Assembly (NCBI RefSeq): GCF_001613505.1
Contig: NZ_BDCM01000026.1
Span: 1-64,000, forward strand
Length of the DNA: 64,000 nt
Source of the DNA: Nocardia mikamii NBRC 108933
GTDB lineage: Bacteria > Actinomycetota > Actinomycetes > Mycobacteriales > Mycobacteriaceae
Direction of reading: 5' to 3'
Below the pieces are notes generated by a model. It saw only the letters and a list, made by a program, of their open reading frames with translations, was not told the DNA's origin and searched no databases. Positions 1 to 8,451 of this stretch are shown one piece after another (the stretch's first letter is position 1; each line of letters begins with the position of its first letter). A program made the position numbers and the translations under genes.

Positions 1-91
1 AAATGGAGACCGCCCACTACTCTCAACAACCAGCCCAGCAACCCGCCGGGCTGTCATACCGATAAGTCTCCGGACTCACCGGGGCGGTTCA

Positions 92-439
92 GTGCGAGAG
101 TATTGGTTAGCATGGCAGGCGATTTCAACGATCGAACAACGTCGCGACCGCCGCGTCCGAGCGTTGCGCGACAAGATCCGCCACCTCGAAGAGATCGCCA
201 CAACCGAAATCGCGGTACACCGAAAGAGCCAGGCTGCGGCCGTGGCGCGCATGAACGAGCAAGGTTATAGCACCGACGACATCGCCGAACTACTCGAAAT
301 CGGTCTCAAGGTCGCGCGCCAACTACTTGCCGCCGGACGGGCAGAGCCTGACCCCGGCGCGCAGACGGCACATGGTGAGGGTGAGCCGAGGCTCGACGAG
401 CCCCAGCGGTCTGCAGAATCGGCGGAACAATCGCCGTAA
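92..439 (+). CDS. Small hypothetical protein with C-terminal helix-turn-helix-like segment
   Basis: A 115-residue protein starting at GTG. No family is recognised. Residues 1-55 are charged and helical (probable coiled coil with many Arg, Glu and Gln). Residues about 55-85 (MNEQGYSTDDIAELLEIG followed by LKVARQLLA) resemble the helix-turn-helix of small actinobacterial regulators, where a flexible start is followed by a recognition helix. The C-terminal 30 residues are polar and probably disordered. It lies inside the putative island, upstream of a convergently oriented zinc-ribbon membrane protein. The HTH reading is inference; the coding status rests on length and composition only. Confidence 0.45.
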   Translation: MREYWLAWQAISTIEQRRDRRVRALRDKIRHLEEIATTEIAVHRKSQAAAVARMNEQGYSTDDIAELLEIGLKVARQLLAAGRAEPDPGAQTAHGEGEPRLDEPQRSAESAEQSP

Positions 440-545
440 CTGGCATCCAGGAACAGAATGCCGAGGGGTCGCCGAACAGACGGTCCGGAAGCGAGCTCCG
501 CCCGGTCTACGGTGGTGAAAGCCTAAGACCGTCTATCGAGGGCGG

Positions 546-1157
546 TTACGCGTCGTTGAAGTAACCCCCGGCGTTCCAGACGATCCCCTGGAAACCGCCT
601 GGGGGAACCGGACGCCGTACCGGGACCCCGGCGGCAGGAGCGAAGGGCCAAAAACACGTGCCACATCGATGGCAGTACACCCCAGTCCGCCACACCGCAT
701 ACGCCGCAGGAGCGCCGCGGCGAATCCGGGCCGACCGTCGCAGCCTCCGGAACGCGAACCACAGAATCAGCAAAGACGGAAGCGCAAGGAAAAGTGCAGG
801 ACCGAACATTCCGACCACGATCCCGGCAGGCGAGATGTCAGGATGCGGTCTGAGCAACACCACCACCGCGATGAGGAGATTCACTCCGGCGGGCACTGCT
901 AGGACAAAGGCGAGGGCCGTGAGGCGCCCGGCACCGCGAAAGGCGGGTTCGGGCGCGAGTGATTGTGCGAGAAAGGTGGATTGGGTGCGCTCGACGAGGG
1001 ATGAGCCCATGACCGGCATTAGGCCCGATGAACTGACACCGACACCGGAGTGATAGTCGGTGCCATAGACCGTCGAGGTCCCCGAAGCGCGGATTGCAGG
1101 AACGCTCTGCACGCAATCGTCGTAACCACAAGAGGGACAAGATATATCGACGCTCAT
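546..1157 (-). CDS. Membrane protein with N- and C-terminal zinc-ribbon motifs
   Basis: 203 residues from the ATG at 1157, chosen because a GGAGGG ribosome site lies about 8 bases upstream and because the residues before it are low in protein-like character. The N-terminus has CPSCGYDDC and the C-terminus CHRCGTC, so two half zinc ribbons flank the membrane part. Residues about 80-140 contain two strongly hydrophobic segments separated by a short loop with a His-Pro pair, followed by an Arg-rich cytoplasmic stretch. Both Cys clusters would face the cytoplasm. No enzymatic domain is seen. Function unknown; it may bind nucleic acid or a partner protein at the membrane. Confidence 0.65.
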   Translation of the reverse strand: MSVDISCPSCGYDDCVQSVPAIRASGTSTVYGTDYHSGVGVSSSGLMPVMGSSLVERTQSTFLAQSLAPEPAFRGAGRLTALAFVLAVPAGVNLLIAVVVLLRPHPDISPAGIVVGMFGPALFLALPSLLILWFAFRRLRRSARIRRGAPAAYAVWRTGVYCHRCGTCFWPFAPAAGVPVRRPVPPGGFQGIVWNAGGYFNDA

Positions 1158-2237
1158 TCGGTTCCGATTCCCTCCGACCGCCGCTGCGCCGGGAAGATCC
1201 CAGGTGCGCAACGACATCTCTGCTCGTAGCCGGTGTCGAGATGATTGCGTCCATCGAACACCGGCACCCGGAGCCTGTCGATAGGGAAAACACACGGTGG
1301 TGTCACGCATCGGGCAGGTACCTCCTCGTTTACGATAGAAATGTGGCGCACATCATGTGAATCCAGTAGGGACGCCTGCTCGTGACTTGCGCAAATCCGT
1401 GAAATACGCGTCGCGCCTCGGCGTGCTTGAGTGCGGCGCCGCCTACTCGGACCTGTCACGTGTGGGCGATTGGTCTACTGACGCCGTCCGGTGCACCAAT
1501 GGGATGTTCACGGCGGCAATTGGGGGCATGGTTTGCCCCGGAAAATCGCGCGAGTTCTTTTGAGTTCCGCGGTGGCAGCCACAGAGGGCATGATCGCTGG
1601 ACGACGCACGTGTTGACCCAGGCAGTTGAGCCGGAGCGGACCCTCGTACTGCCTGGAATCAGGTGCGGCGACTGCGGAAAGCGATGGTGCCCGGTCTGAA
1701 TACCGGAGTGGCTGCGTGCAGCACCTCCTGGTGCGCGGCGGGTGGGAGCTCGACCCGTTGTGGCGGTTGATCGATGCCTCCGGGAAGGACCGCAACCCTG
1801 CAGGTCCTCACCGTCCAGTCTTTCGGGGATTCCCGATTCCGTGGATCACGCCGGTCTCTTCTGACTCCACCGGCGAGTTGCAGGCGCATTGGCGAATGGT
1901 CCATTGAGGACGACTTGCCACCGCCCAGCAGCAGTGGCTATGTCAACACTGCGGTCTGGGCGCGGACGTGAACGCCGCGGTCGTGGCCGTTTACGACAGC
2001 GGGCATTGCCCCACGCCGGCACCGCTGCCTCCCGGCTGTGCGGACGAAATCCGTCTTAGGGTGCCCACACCTCGTCCGAAATCCGGCCAGCACAGTCACG
2101 ATCGCTCGTGCGCAGGTGCACCGAGAAGGTGTCCGGTCCCGGAAATCGGGCTCACCCAAGACTGGCGAATGCCGCCTGGCCTGTACTGATCAGGCTCAAG
2201 CAGGATCGACCTCCTACGCCGACATTGCTGAGGCAGC
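1158..2237. other. About 1.1 kb without a recognisable gene
   Basis: Open frames here are short, overlap on both strands and have low-complexity Arg/Pro/Ser-rich translations, which fits decayed DNA. One piece, at about 1917-1990 on the plus strand, reads QQWLCQHCGLGADVNAA and faintly recalls the zinc-ribbon end of TnpB-type transposases, but the match is too short to call. No RNA gene or clear terminator was seen. Confidence 0.4.
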
Positions 2238-2576
2238 TTAGTGGGCCTTGTTGTAGGCCTCGACGATGTCCTTGTGAATCCGTCCCCGTCGCGATACTTC
2301 ATATCCGTTGTCGCGAGCCCAATCCCGAATCGCCGCAGTCTGCTGCTTGTCTGCGTTGGTCCGGGTTTCGATCGTCTTGCTCTTGCCCCGCGGGATCCGA
2401 CCAACCCGCCGAGCAGGCTCGGTCCACGGTTCGAACGCTGCGCGCAGCTTCCCGGCATTCTTCAGTGACAGGTCGATCTCGTACTCCGCGCCGTCGATGC
2501 CGAAGCGCACCGTCTCATCGGCTTTGGACTTCCCGTCGTAGTCGTCCACCAGTTCGACGATGACCTTCTTCGCCAT
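2238..2576 (-). CDS. lsr2: Lsr2-family nucleoid-associated xenogeneic silencer
   Basis: 112 residues, the normal length of Lsr2. The start at 2576 (MAKKVIVELVDDYDG) follows a GAAAGGTG ribosome site and matches the family N-terminus. Residues 1-60 are the dimerisation/oligomerisation domain. Residues 75-112 form the C-terminal DNA-binding domain with the AT-hook-like RGR at 97-99 in SRRGRIHKDIVEAY. Lsr2 is the actinobacterial H-NS analogue: it binds AT-rich foreign DNA in the minor groove and silences it. Here it sits inside an apparent island, between decayed DNA and IS remnants, so it is more likely an additional paralogue carried by the element than the core copy. That last point is inference. 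Confidence 0.95.
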   Translation of the reverse strand: MAKKVIVELVDDYDGKSKADETVRFGIDGAEYEIDLSLKNAGKLRAAFEPWTEPARRVGRIPRGKSKTIETRTNADKQQTAAIRDWARDNGYEVSRRGRIHKDIVEAYNKAH

Positions 2577-3039
2577 GAAGCACCTTTCAACAGCCGACAT
2601 GTGACGTGGCGAAATGCTAGTACGCCGTAAGTCTTGCAACAAATCAGGCACAACCAGGTCGGGGGGGTACCTCCGGGAATATGAGTACGTCGGTGATTCC
2701 TCGGTAGACCAGGGCGATACTGCCCCCGAGTTCCCGGCGACGCTGGCCGGTTCGGATTGAATCCGGATGATTAAGGCGACACGGTCGGCCGTTCTATCGA
2801 ATCTGTCGGTGTAATACTCGTTTTATGGTGCGGCGTTGAGGATGTTTTGTCCGACGGAGGGGCGGGGTGGGCAGAGTATTTGACGCTGGTGCCGGCGACG
2901 ATTTCCACGGTGTGGAAGCCGTCAGAGCGGGTGGAGGGGGTGCTGCTCCACTGTCTCCGGCGCCTCTTCGGGGGTTGGGCCACCCGAGACTCACTCAGAG
3001 CAGCGGCCGGCAGCCTTTTGAGGCTGAAGGCCGCTTGTC
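2577..3039. other. Intergenic stretch upstream of lsr2, no gene seen
   Basis: It contains the lsr2 promoter region (nearest 60 bases) and then sequence with a G-run and no convincing coding frame. A plus-strand frame from 2847 is open into the IS3 fragment, but its first 60 residues match nothing recognised. It may be flanking DNA of the degraded insertion sequence. Confidence 0.35.
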
Positions 3040-3300
3040 ATCTTAGTCCTGCGACCGCAGGGAAAGTCCTTGAGGCCGACCGGCTGCTGGGCGAGGGCAA
3101 GGACATCGCCGAGGGGTGCCGGACATTGCAGATCACCGAGCCACCTACTACCGGTGGCGAAACCAGTTCGTGGATCGAAGGCCGACGACGCCAAGCGGTT
3201 GAAAGACCTCGAACGCGAAAACTCGACGCTGAAACGGCTTCTCGCAGAGGCGGGCTGGAGAAGGCGGCGTCGAAGGAGATCGCCTCCGTCAGAGGGGCTG
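3040..3300 (+). pseudogene. Degenerate IS3-family transposase OrfA fragment
   Basis: Pieces of the OrfA protein of IS3-family elements appear in order but in three different frames. EADRLLGEGKDIAEGCR lies in the frame of 3070, YYRWRNQFVDRRP in the next, KADDAKRLKDLERENSTL and KRLLAEAG in a third, then LEKAASKEIAS back in the first frame. In intact relatives these join as a helix-turn-helix followed by a leucine zipper. At least three frameshifts therefore separate the pieces, and no OrfB follows. This is a dead insertion sequence, not an active element. Terminal inverted repeats were not found. Confidence 0.8.
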
Positions 3301-3329
3301 CTGCATGATCGGGTGACAGTGTCACCTCT

Positions 3330-3411
3330 CCGTGTAGCAGTCGATCCTTGCGGAGAACTTCGGCCGGAGTGCGCCAGCTCAGAATTTTGCGGTGAAGCTT
3401 TGAGCGCGTGG
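3330..3411 (-). pseudogene. Probable IS30-family transposase C-terminal fragment
   Basis: On the minus strand the frame reads SKLHRKILSWRTPAEVL, which matches the conserved end of IS30-family transposases (typical form: Arg-Pro-Arg-Lys-x-Leu-Gly-Trp-x-Thr-Pro-Ala-Glu). Only about 27 residues are left and the catalytic DDE residues are absent. It lies tail to tail against the IS3 fragment, so this 0.4-kb stretch is an insertion-sequence graveyard next to the helicase gene. Confidence 0.45.
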
Positions 3412-3577
3412 GCAACACCGCCCGAGTCCGCATTGGAGCATCTGCCCATGTCGGCGTGTCGGAATGTATTGCTGCAGAAGGCAGTTGGCGTTCTGTTAGA
3501 TGCTGCGCCGCCGCAGGCCGTGCGAGCTCGCGAGGAACGCCGCAGATCGAGTCGTTTGCTGCTCGATGCGGGCAGTC

Positions 3578-5449
3578 TCAGGTTCCGCCGGTGAGAGGAA
3601 CGTGTCGGGCCATTGTTAGTACGAAGTCCGATGGCCCCTTGCTTATCCAGTATCCGTTCCTGGTGTGGTAGCCAGGGCCGGTGATGAGATGCAGCGTCGT
3701 TTCGGCGCGGGTCATGGCCACGTAGAAGGTGCGTTGCTGCTCTGCGAACTCTTTCGGCGTGGGACCGCGCCAACGCCCCTTGTCATGGATGTCGCGTGGA
3801 ATTATGCCCTTGAGCAGCCCTGGCAGTATTACCGTGTCGAACTCTCGGCCTTTGGCGGCGTGGTAGGTGGTGAGAAGGATCTTGCCGACCACGTCTTCTC
3901 CCCGTGCTAGGTCCTGCAGTCTGAGGCCTTTGGACCGGCACAGGTGCGTCAGCTCGTCCAGACAGGTGGTGTTGTCCTGTTCAGGGTGTAGTGCGGCGAT
4001 AGCGTCGAGGGCCAGGTTGGCGCGCAATTGCTGCAGCCAATCAAGGGCAGGCGCTTCGGCGGGGTAGGGCAGTCGAGGGTCAAGGAGGGTCTGTAGCGCT
4101 CGCGGCTGGAACAGTCGGGATGCGGGTGGCGGGAGATGGGATTCGATGCGGAGGATGGTTAGGGTGCGAGCCAGAGAGGCGAGCGTCGGTGCCGCCACTC
4201 TTCGTAGCATGTCGGGCTGTTCGGCGGGGGGAGCGGTGTGGATCTCGTAGTTGCTGATAGCGCGGCTGGCGCAACGTTGAATGAAGCGAGAGAGTGTGCC
4301 AGTGGGAAGCTCATCATCGCGTTCGTGCAGGAAGTCCAGCTGGCGGGCGGTTAACTGTTTGCAGACGGCATCGAGCAGGGGGCCCCGTGCGGGGTAGAGG
4401 ATAGCGATCTGTTCAGGCTTGATTTGTCGCTGTTGTGCTTTTTGGACGAGGTCGCAGGTCAATTGTGCGTGGTCATCGAGTCCGCCCTCGACCCGCTCAA
4501 GGTTGACGCTTCCGGGATGTGCTCCGTCGCGTGCACGGCGTCCTCGCAGTGTTCCAAGGGCTGCCTCCGCGGCGGTGATGATGTCCTGACCGCTCCGGTA
4601 GTTGATGTCAAGCGTTAGGTCCCCTGTGAAGCCTTCTCGGGCAGCGAGGTCGGTCAAGTATTTGGGGTCGGCGCCACTGAAACCGTAGACAGACTGGTCG
4701 ATGTCGCCAACAGCGAACACCGTGATGCCAGCCAGCTCATGCAGGGTGACGACTAGTTCGTGTAAGACTCCGCCGAGGTCCTGGTACTCATCCACGATGA
4801 GATGGGGGAAGCGGGCGTGCAGGAGGTCTCGGACGGGTTCGTGCTCGCGGACGATTCGCAAAGCTCGGGTCACCATTGCTTCGAAGTCCAGCTCGTCTCG
4901 GACTCTTAGTTGTTCCTCGTAGAGGCGGGCGGCTTGAACTTCCCGTGGGTTTAAAAGATCGAGCGGTTCGTCACAAGCGATGGCGCGGCGTATCCGTGTG
5001 TTTTCGCTTGTTCGGTACTGGGCTCGGGTACCTACGATGCCGACCTGATCGAAGCAGTCTTGTAGCAGCGCTTCGCGGGCCGTTGCGTTCAGTATCTGCC
5101 CTGCTTGCGGCGCTTGCTCGCCTGTTATAGGAGCGAAGTTGCGGAGAATTTGGTTCAAGCAGAAGGAATGCACCGTGGAGCAGGCGATCCGTCCCTCAGC
5201 GCTTACTCCGCTGTTGAGAACTCGTCGGCGGATCTCGTCGGCCGCGCTGTTGGTGTAGGTGATGCAGGCTATCCCGCGGAAGACGGAGATCTGGGTCTGT
5301 AGGAGATAAGCGATGCGGGCGACGAGGGTGCGCGTTTTGCCGCTGCCCGGCCCGGCACGCAAGACGACATTGCCTGGGTGCAGGACAGCGGCGCGCTGAC
5401 TCGGGTGTAGATCGCGGTATTCCCTCAGCAGAGTGTCAGTGATTTGCAT
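3578..5449 (-). CDS. gajB: UvrD/PcrA-like superfamily 1 helicase, GajB-like partner of the OLD nuclease
   Basis: 623 residues with a full set of SF1A helicase motifs: Walker A AGPGSGKT at 32-39, motif Ia ITYTNSAADEI near 63, motif II VDEYQD at 219-224, motif III GDIDQSVYGFSG near 248, motif IV NYRSG, motif V TYHAAKGREFD, and motif VI FYVAMTRAE near the C-terminus. The ATG lies 14 bases inside the end of the upstream OLD-family gene, so the two are translationally coupled. A UvrD-like helicase directly after an OLD nuclease is the Gabija (class 2 OLD) layout, in which GajB senses DNA ends or drives nuclease activation during phage infection. It is longer than the described Bacillus GajB (about 490 residues). 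Function assigned by architecture, not by alignment. Confidence 0.85.
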   Translation of the reverse strand: MQITDTLLREYRDLHPSQRAAVLHPGNVVLRAGPGSGKTRTLVARIAYLLQTQISVFRGIACITYTNSAADEIRRRVLNSGVSAEGRIACSTVHSFCLNQILRNFAPITGEQAPQAGQILNATAREALLQDCFDQVGIVGTRAQYRTSENTRIRRAIACDEPLDLLNPREVQAARLYEEQLRVRDELDFEAMVTRALRIVREHEPVRDLLHARFPHLIVDEYQDLGGVLHELVVTLHELAGITVFAVGDIDQSVYGFSGADPKYLTDLAAREGFTGDLTLDINYRSGQDIITAAEAALGTLRGRRARDGAHPGSVNLERVEGGLDDHAQLTCDLVQKAQQRQIKPEQIAILYPARGPLLDAVCKQLTARQLDFLHERDDELPTGTLSRFIQRCASRAISNYEIHTAPPAEQPDMLRRVAAPTLASLARTLTILRIESHLPPPASRLFQPRALQTLLDPRLPYPAEAPALDWLQQLRANLALDAIAALHPEQDNTTCLDELTHLCRSKGLRLQDLARGEDVVGKILLTTYHAAKGREFDTVILPGLLKGIIPRDIHDKGRWRGPTPKEFAEQQRTFYVAMTRAETTLHLITGPGYHTRNGYWISKGPSDFVLTMARHVPLTGGT

Positions 5450-7439
5450 CGTCAGTCTGGTTGTTGTCGTCGGAAGGGGAAGGCGCTAAGGCGGCGGGGA
5501 ACAGGGGAGTGCCGCGCAGTATGCGAGAAATGTTGTCGAGGGCGAGGAAAAGGTAGGAGGCAGCGCCCAGTCGATGTAGAGCCTGAGTATCCACCGGAGC
5601 AGCGTTGCAGACTTGGGTAGCCTCGCGGATTAGAGCGGGCAGGTTGACCTGACCGATGTGCCCAGCGAGCCGCTGCGCGAAACGCCCCTTTCCCAACTCC
5701 GAGATCCGCTCAATCATGTCCTGACGGAGTTCGAGGTCGGGAGTCTCAGTAGCTTCGTTAGCTACACCCAGACTGACCTCAGCAATAGCTGCTGCATTGC
5801 TGCTCAGCTCCTGGAATGCTTGGGTGATCTCATCGCCGAACAGAGTGCATAGGTCGATCTCCATCGTCTGAATGCCGACGTAAACGCCGACGCTCGCCAG
5901 GTCAGCGATCAAAGGGTTACGTTCAGCGTGATAGCCGACGGAGCCAGACTCAGGCAGATCTGTGATTCGTTTGAGAAGCTCCTTGACGCGCTCACCATCA
6001 GGGTGAAGGTGCACGCCTCGTTTCAGGCCTGCTTCGCGCCGGCCCCGTTTGTCTGGCGCGGCGTCGCCGTCTGTAATTACCACATGGGGCGTATCCAGGC
6101 CTGTTGGGCCGAGAAGGGTGCGGTACGGCTTGAAGTCGGTTCCATGGACGCTGGCGATGACTGCTCCATAGGCGTCGAGATCGAACCCAGCCGCGGCGGC
6201 GAGTGCTGGCAGGATATACAGCTCGGCGAGGCCCTCGACCAGGATGACGGCCGAGGCGAACAGTACCTCCGCGCGACTGACATCTATGTAGCGTTCCAGA
6301 TCTGCGACTTCCTGGTTGTTGAGAGAAAGGTTGGCCGTGCTCGCCCCTGCGGTCCCATCTGCGGTGCCACGCAGCACGACGAAGGAGCGCACCGGAGCGA
6401 CCGCAGCGATGTGCGGGCTGTGCGTGGTGAGGATGAGGGACTGGCCGCTGCGCAGCAAGTACCCGAATAGGTGGCGTTGGAGGCTAACGTGGAGGTGGGC
6501 TTCGGGTTCTTCCACAGCGATCAGCGTGGAAACGAACTGTTCGTCCAAACGTTGCTGGCTGAGGGCCTCTAGCAGCAAGCCAAGGTAAATGACGTTGGCG
6601 CTGCCGAGACTGGTTTCAGAGATGCCTTGTCGTCGAGCCTTGTCGAGGAAAAGGCGGACGGCGCGAATCAGCTCGTCGGGCGCTGAGGAAGCGAAGCCAA
6701 GAGTAGGTTCTACTGCCAGACGTGGGCCGAACATTGCAGACAACCTGTCCTTCAGGTGCTGTTCCAACTTGGCGATATTGCCGTCCTCGGTGAGTTTTTC
6801 GACGGCGACGCCGATGGCTGACGCAGTGGCCTTGAGAGTGTCAGGATTTAGTGGTAACCGTTCGAGAAGGTCCCGTAAAGGGCTGCGACGCCAGTTGCGC
6901 AGGTCATTCTCGGCATCTCGCAGAGCCGGCAGGACACGCACAGCCAACTCGCGGCGAATGGGCCGAACGTCGTTGAGTTCGTTGGTACCTGCGAAGGCGA
7001 CGAAATCGTAGTCCTGCGCGGTCAGCGTCTTCGCGACCTGCTGCAGCCCCCCGTCCGCGCCGGTCTCGACGGTCGTGCGGGGCGCGAAGCGGTAGGTCAG
7101 CCTGGCAATGTAAGGAGTGACGGCCACAGTTGCGCCAGCGCCGGACAAGATGCTCTTGGCGTCGTCATCGGAGTCGAACCCCTGGAGTTCGACCACGATA
7201 GTCACTTCGACGCCGCCGGTCAGGCCGCCGGAATGTCCTTCCCAGATGTCTTCCGCGCACAGCATGCGGCGAGAATCAGGCAAGGAGGGATCGAGTACCA
7301 ATCGGATTGCCTCGAGTAGATTCGACTTCCCGACTCCGTTCTCCCCGACAATCACCGCATGGGCTGGAAAGTTGTCGATGACCAGGTGCTGAAAGTTGCG
7401 GAAGTTGCGTACCTCAACCCGCGAGATGTGCAGACCCAT
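5436..7439 (-). CDS. gajA: OLD-family ATPase/TOPRIM endonuclease, GajA-like
   Basis: 667 residues from the ATG at 7439, preceded by AAGGGGACGA as ribosome site; the open frame extends upstream but that part is not protein-like. The N-terminal ABC-type ATPase has Walker A GENGVGKS at 32-39, a signature-like SLGSAN near 278, Walker B IAVEEPEAHLH near 308-317 and H-loop TTHSPH near 338. The C-terminal TOPRIM nuclease has LVEGLAE near 400, the acidic TDGD near 456-459, and a late TMEID near 525. All catalytic acidic residues look intact. With the coupled helicase it forms a Gabija-like anti-phage operon. It is longer than Bacillus GajA (about 580 residues), with extra sequence after the TOPRIM core. 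Confidence 0.85.
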   Translation of the reverse strand: MGLHISRVEVRNFRNFQHLVIDNFPAHAVIVGENGVGKSNLLEAIRLVLDPSLPDSRRMLCAEDIWEGHSGGLTGGVEVTIVVELQGFDSDDDAKSILSGAGATVAVTPYIARLTYRFAPRTTVETGADGGLQQVAKTLTAQDYDFVAFAGTNELNDVRPIRRELAVRVLPALRDAENDLRNWRRSPLRDLLERLPLNPDTLKATASAIGVAVEKLTEDGNIAKLEQHLKDRLSAMFGPRLAVEPTLGFASSAPDELIRAVRLFLDKARRQGISETSLGSANVIYLGLLLEALSQQRLDEQFVSTLIAVEEPEAHLHVSLQRHLFGYLLRSGQSLILTTHSPHIAAVAPVRSFVVLRGTADGTAGASTANLSLNNQEVADLERYIDVSRAEVLFASAVILVEGLAELYILPALAAAAGFDLDAYGAVIASVHGTDFKPYRTLLGPTGLDTPHVVITDGDAAPDKRGRREAGLKRGVHLHPDGERVKELLKRITDLPESGSVGYHAERNPLIADLASVGVYVGIQTMEIDLCTLFGDEITQAFQELSSNAAAIAEVSLGVANEATETPDLELRQDMIERISELGKGRFAQRLAGHIGQVNLPALIREATQVCNAAPVDTQALHRLGAASYLFLALDNISRILRGTPLFPAALAPSPSDDNNQTDDANH

Positions 7440-7750
7440 TCGTCCCCTTGCCGAATTAGGTGTGAAGTTCTGTCGTGAGCCAGCATCCCAGAACCCCTGT
7501 GTACGAGCGAGTAACAAGGTCTCCTCCTCGAGACAGCAATGCCGGAGGTATTTTCGGCACTTCGGCGTCCACATGACCAGGCGGCGTTGTGGTTCTGGCC
7601 GAGCAGTGGGAACCGCTCGCGGTCCTGCGACGGCACCGGTATGCGGCCGGTCCCTGGATGAGCCGAAACCATCTTGGCTGCAAAGGCTTTCAGCGGGGCG
7701 CTGGTGTCGCAAACACCGCACGATAAGAGCAGCTACCCCACCAATCCGCG
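7440..7750. other. Upstream region of the Gabija-like operon
   Basis: This holds the ribosome site (about 7443-7452) and presumably the promoter of the nuclease/helicase operon. Open frames on both strands here give Arg/Ser/Pro-rich translations and are not credible genes. No clear operator palindrome was found. Confidence 0.4.
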
Positions 7751-7957
7751 GTGTCGTCGATCTTGATGCAAACCTGGCGTGCGATCTCGATCCTGTCTGT
7801 GGTTGCCGTCTACAGCTATGTGCGGCAGCGCCTCGGGTGGCCGCCGAACGTTCCGGCCGATGTCTTGTCGTGCTTGTACCTGTATTTGATCTGGTCGCAT
7901 CACCGGTTGCGGCCGTCGTGCACGGACTGCCGCGACTGGGCGATGACGGTGACATGA
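7751..7957 (+). CDS. Possible small one-segment membrane protein
   Basis: A 68-residue frame from GTG. Residues 8-25 (AISILSVVAVYSYVRQRL) are hydrophobic and a second hydrophobic patch lies near DVLSCLYLYLIW, followed by Cys-x2-Cys (CTDC). The composition is more protein-like than the other frames in this stretch, yet no family is recognised and no convincing ribosome site is seen. It is divergent from the Gabija-like operon. It may be a small accessory protein, a remnant, or not coding at all. Confidence 0.3.
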   Translation: MSSILMQTWRAISILSVVAVYSYVRQRLGWPPNVPADVLSCLYLYLIWSHHRLRPSCTDCRDWAMTVT

Positions 7958-8189
7958 GCCTCCCCTGATCCCGTCGAGAATGCCACGCGTTAGTCGAAAC
8001 GTTCTGCGCCGCAGCGGGTATATGCATCGAGCAGCGCAGGGGCGGTCTATCAGAAAGGACTGTTGATCATGGGTGTCCGCATTGGTGAGGTATCGGACCG
8101 GTCAGCTGGTCGATGCCGATACGTGCACCGCGAGGAACTGGCAAGGATATCGGTCAGCTGATCACCTTTTCCCCGACGATATTTGGTGA

Positions 8190-8417
8190 ATGCTGTACGC
8201 GATCTTCCTGTTCTACAAGAACCTCGCCATCGGCATCGTTTGGGTTGTGCGGCAAGGTATCCGGTTGTGGCAGGAGCGACAAGCCGAGCGGCAAGCGGTC
8301 CGGCAATGTGCGGATGCCCAGCGTGCCGCGTATCTCGCCGGTGATCCGTCATGGATCTATGCACAGCATCCGCCGGCCAATCCAGTGAGCAGCGATAACG
8401 GCTCGCCCCGGTCCTGA
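8190..8417 (+). CDS. Small hypothetical protein, N-terminal hydrophobic helix
   Basis: 75 residues starting MLYAIFLFYKNLAIG, a hydrophobic helix of about 20 residues that could be an anchor. A strongly charged amphipathic helix follows (RQGIRLWQERQAERQ) and a C-terminal half ends in SWIYAQHPPANP. The Trp/Tyr/Pro tail is like those in small actinobacterial proteins of unknown function. It lies 34 bases before the next plus-strand gene, which also has an N-terminal hydrophobic helix and a charged helix, so the two may be co-transcribed. Confidence 0.5.
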   Translation: MLYAIFLFYKNLAIGIVWVVRQGIRLWQERQAERQAVRQCADAQRAAYLAGDPSWIYAQHPPANPVSSDNGSPRS

Positions 8418-8451
8418 CTAGATTGACACGATGAGAGTTGAGGATTGAGCA

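Noticed and set aside
1917..2000. Zinc-ribbon-like QQWLCQHCGLGADVNAA resembling the end of a TnpB transposase
   Set aside because: Only about 20 residues fit, one Cys pair is absent and a stop codon lies just upstream; chance cannot be excluded.
2847..3069. A gene upstream of and in frame with the IS3 fragment
   Set aside because: The translated part before the transposase piece has no recognisable character or ribosome site and is probably flanking or decayed DNA.
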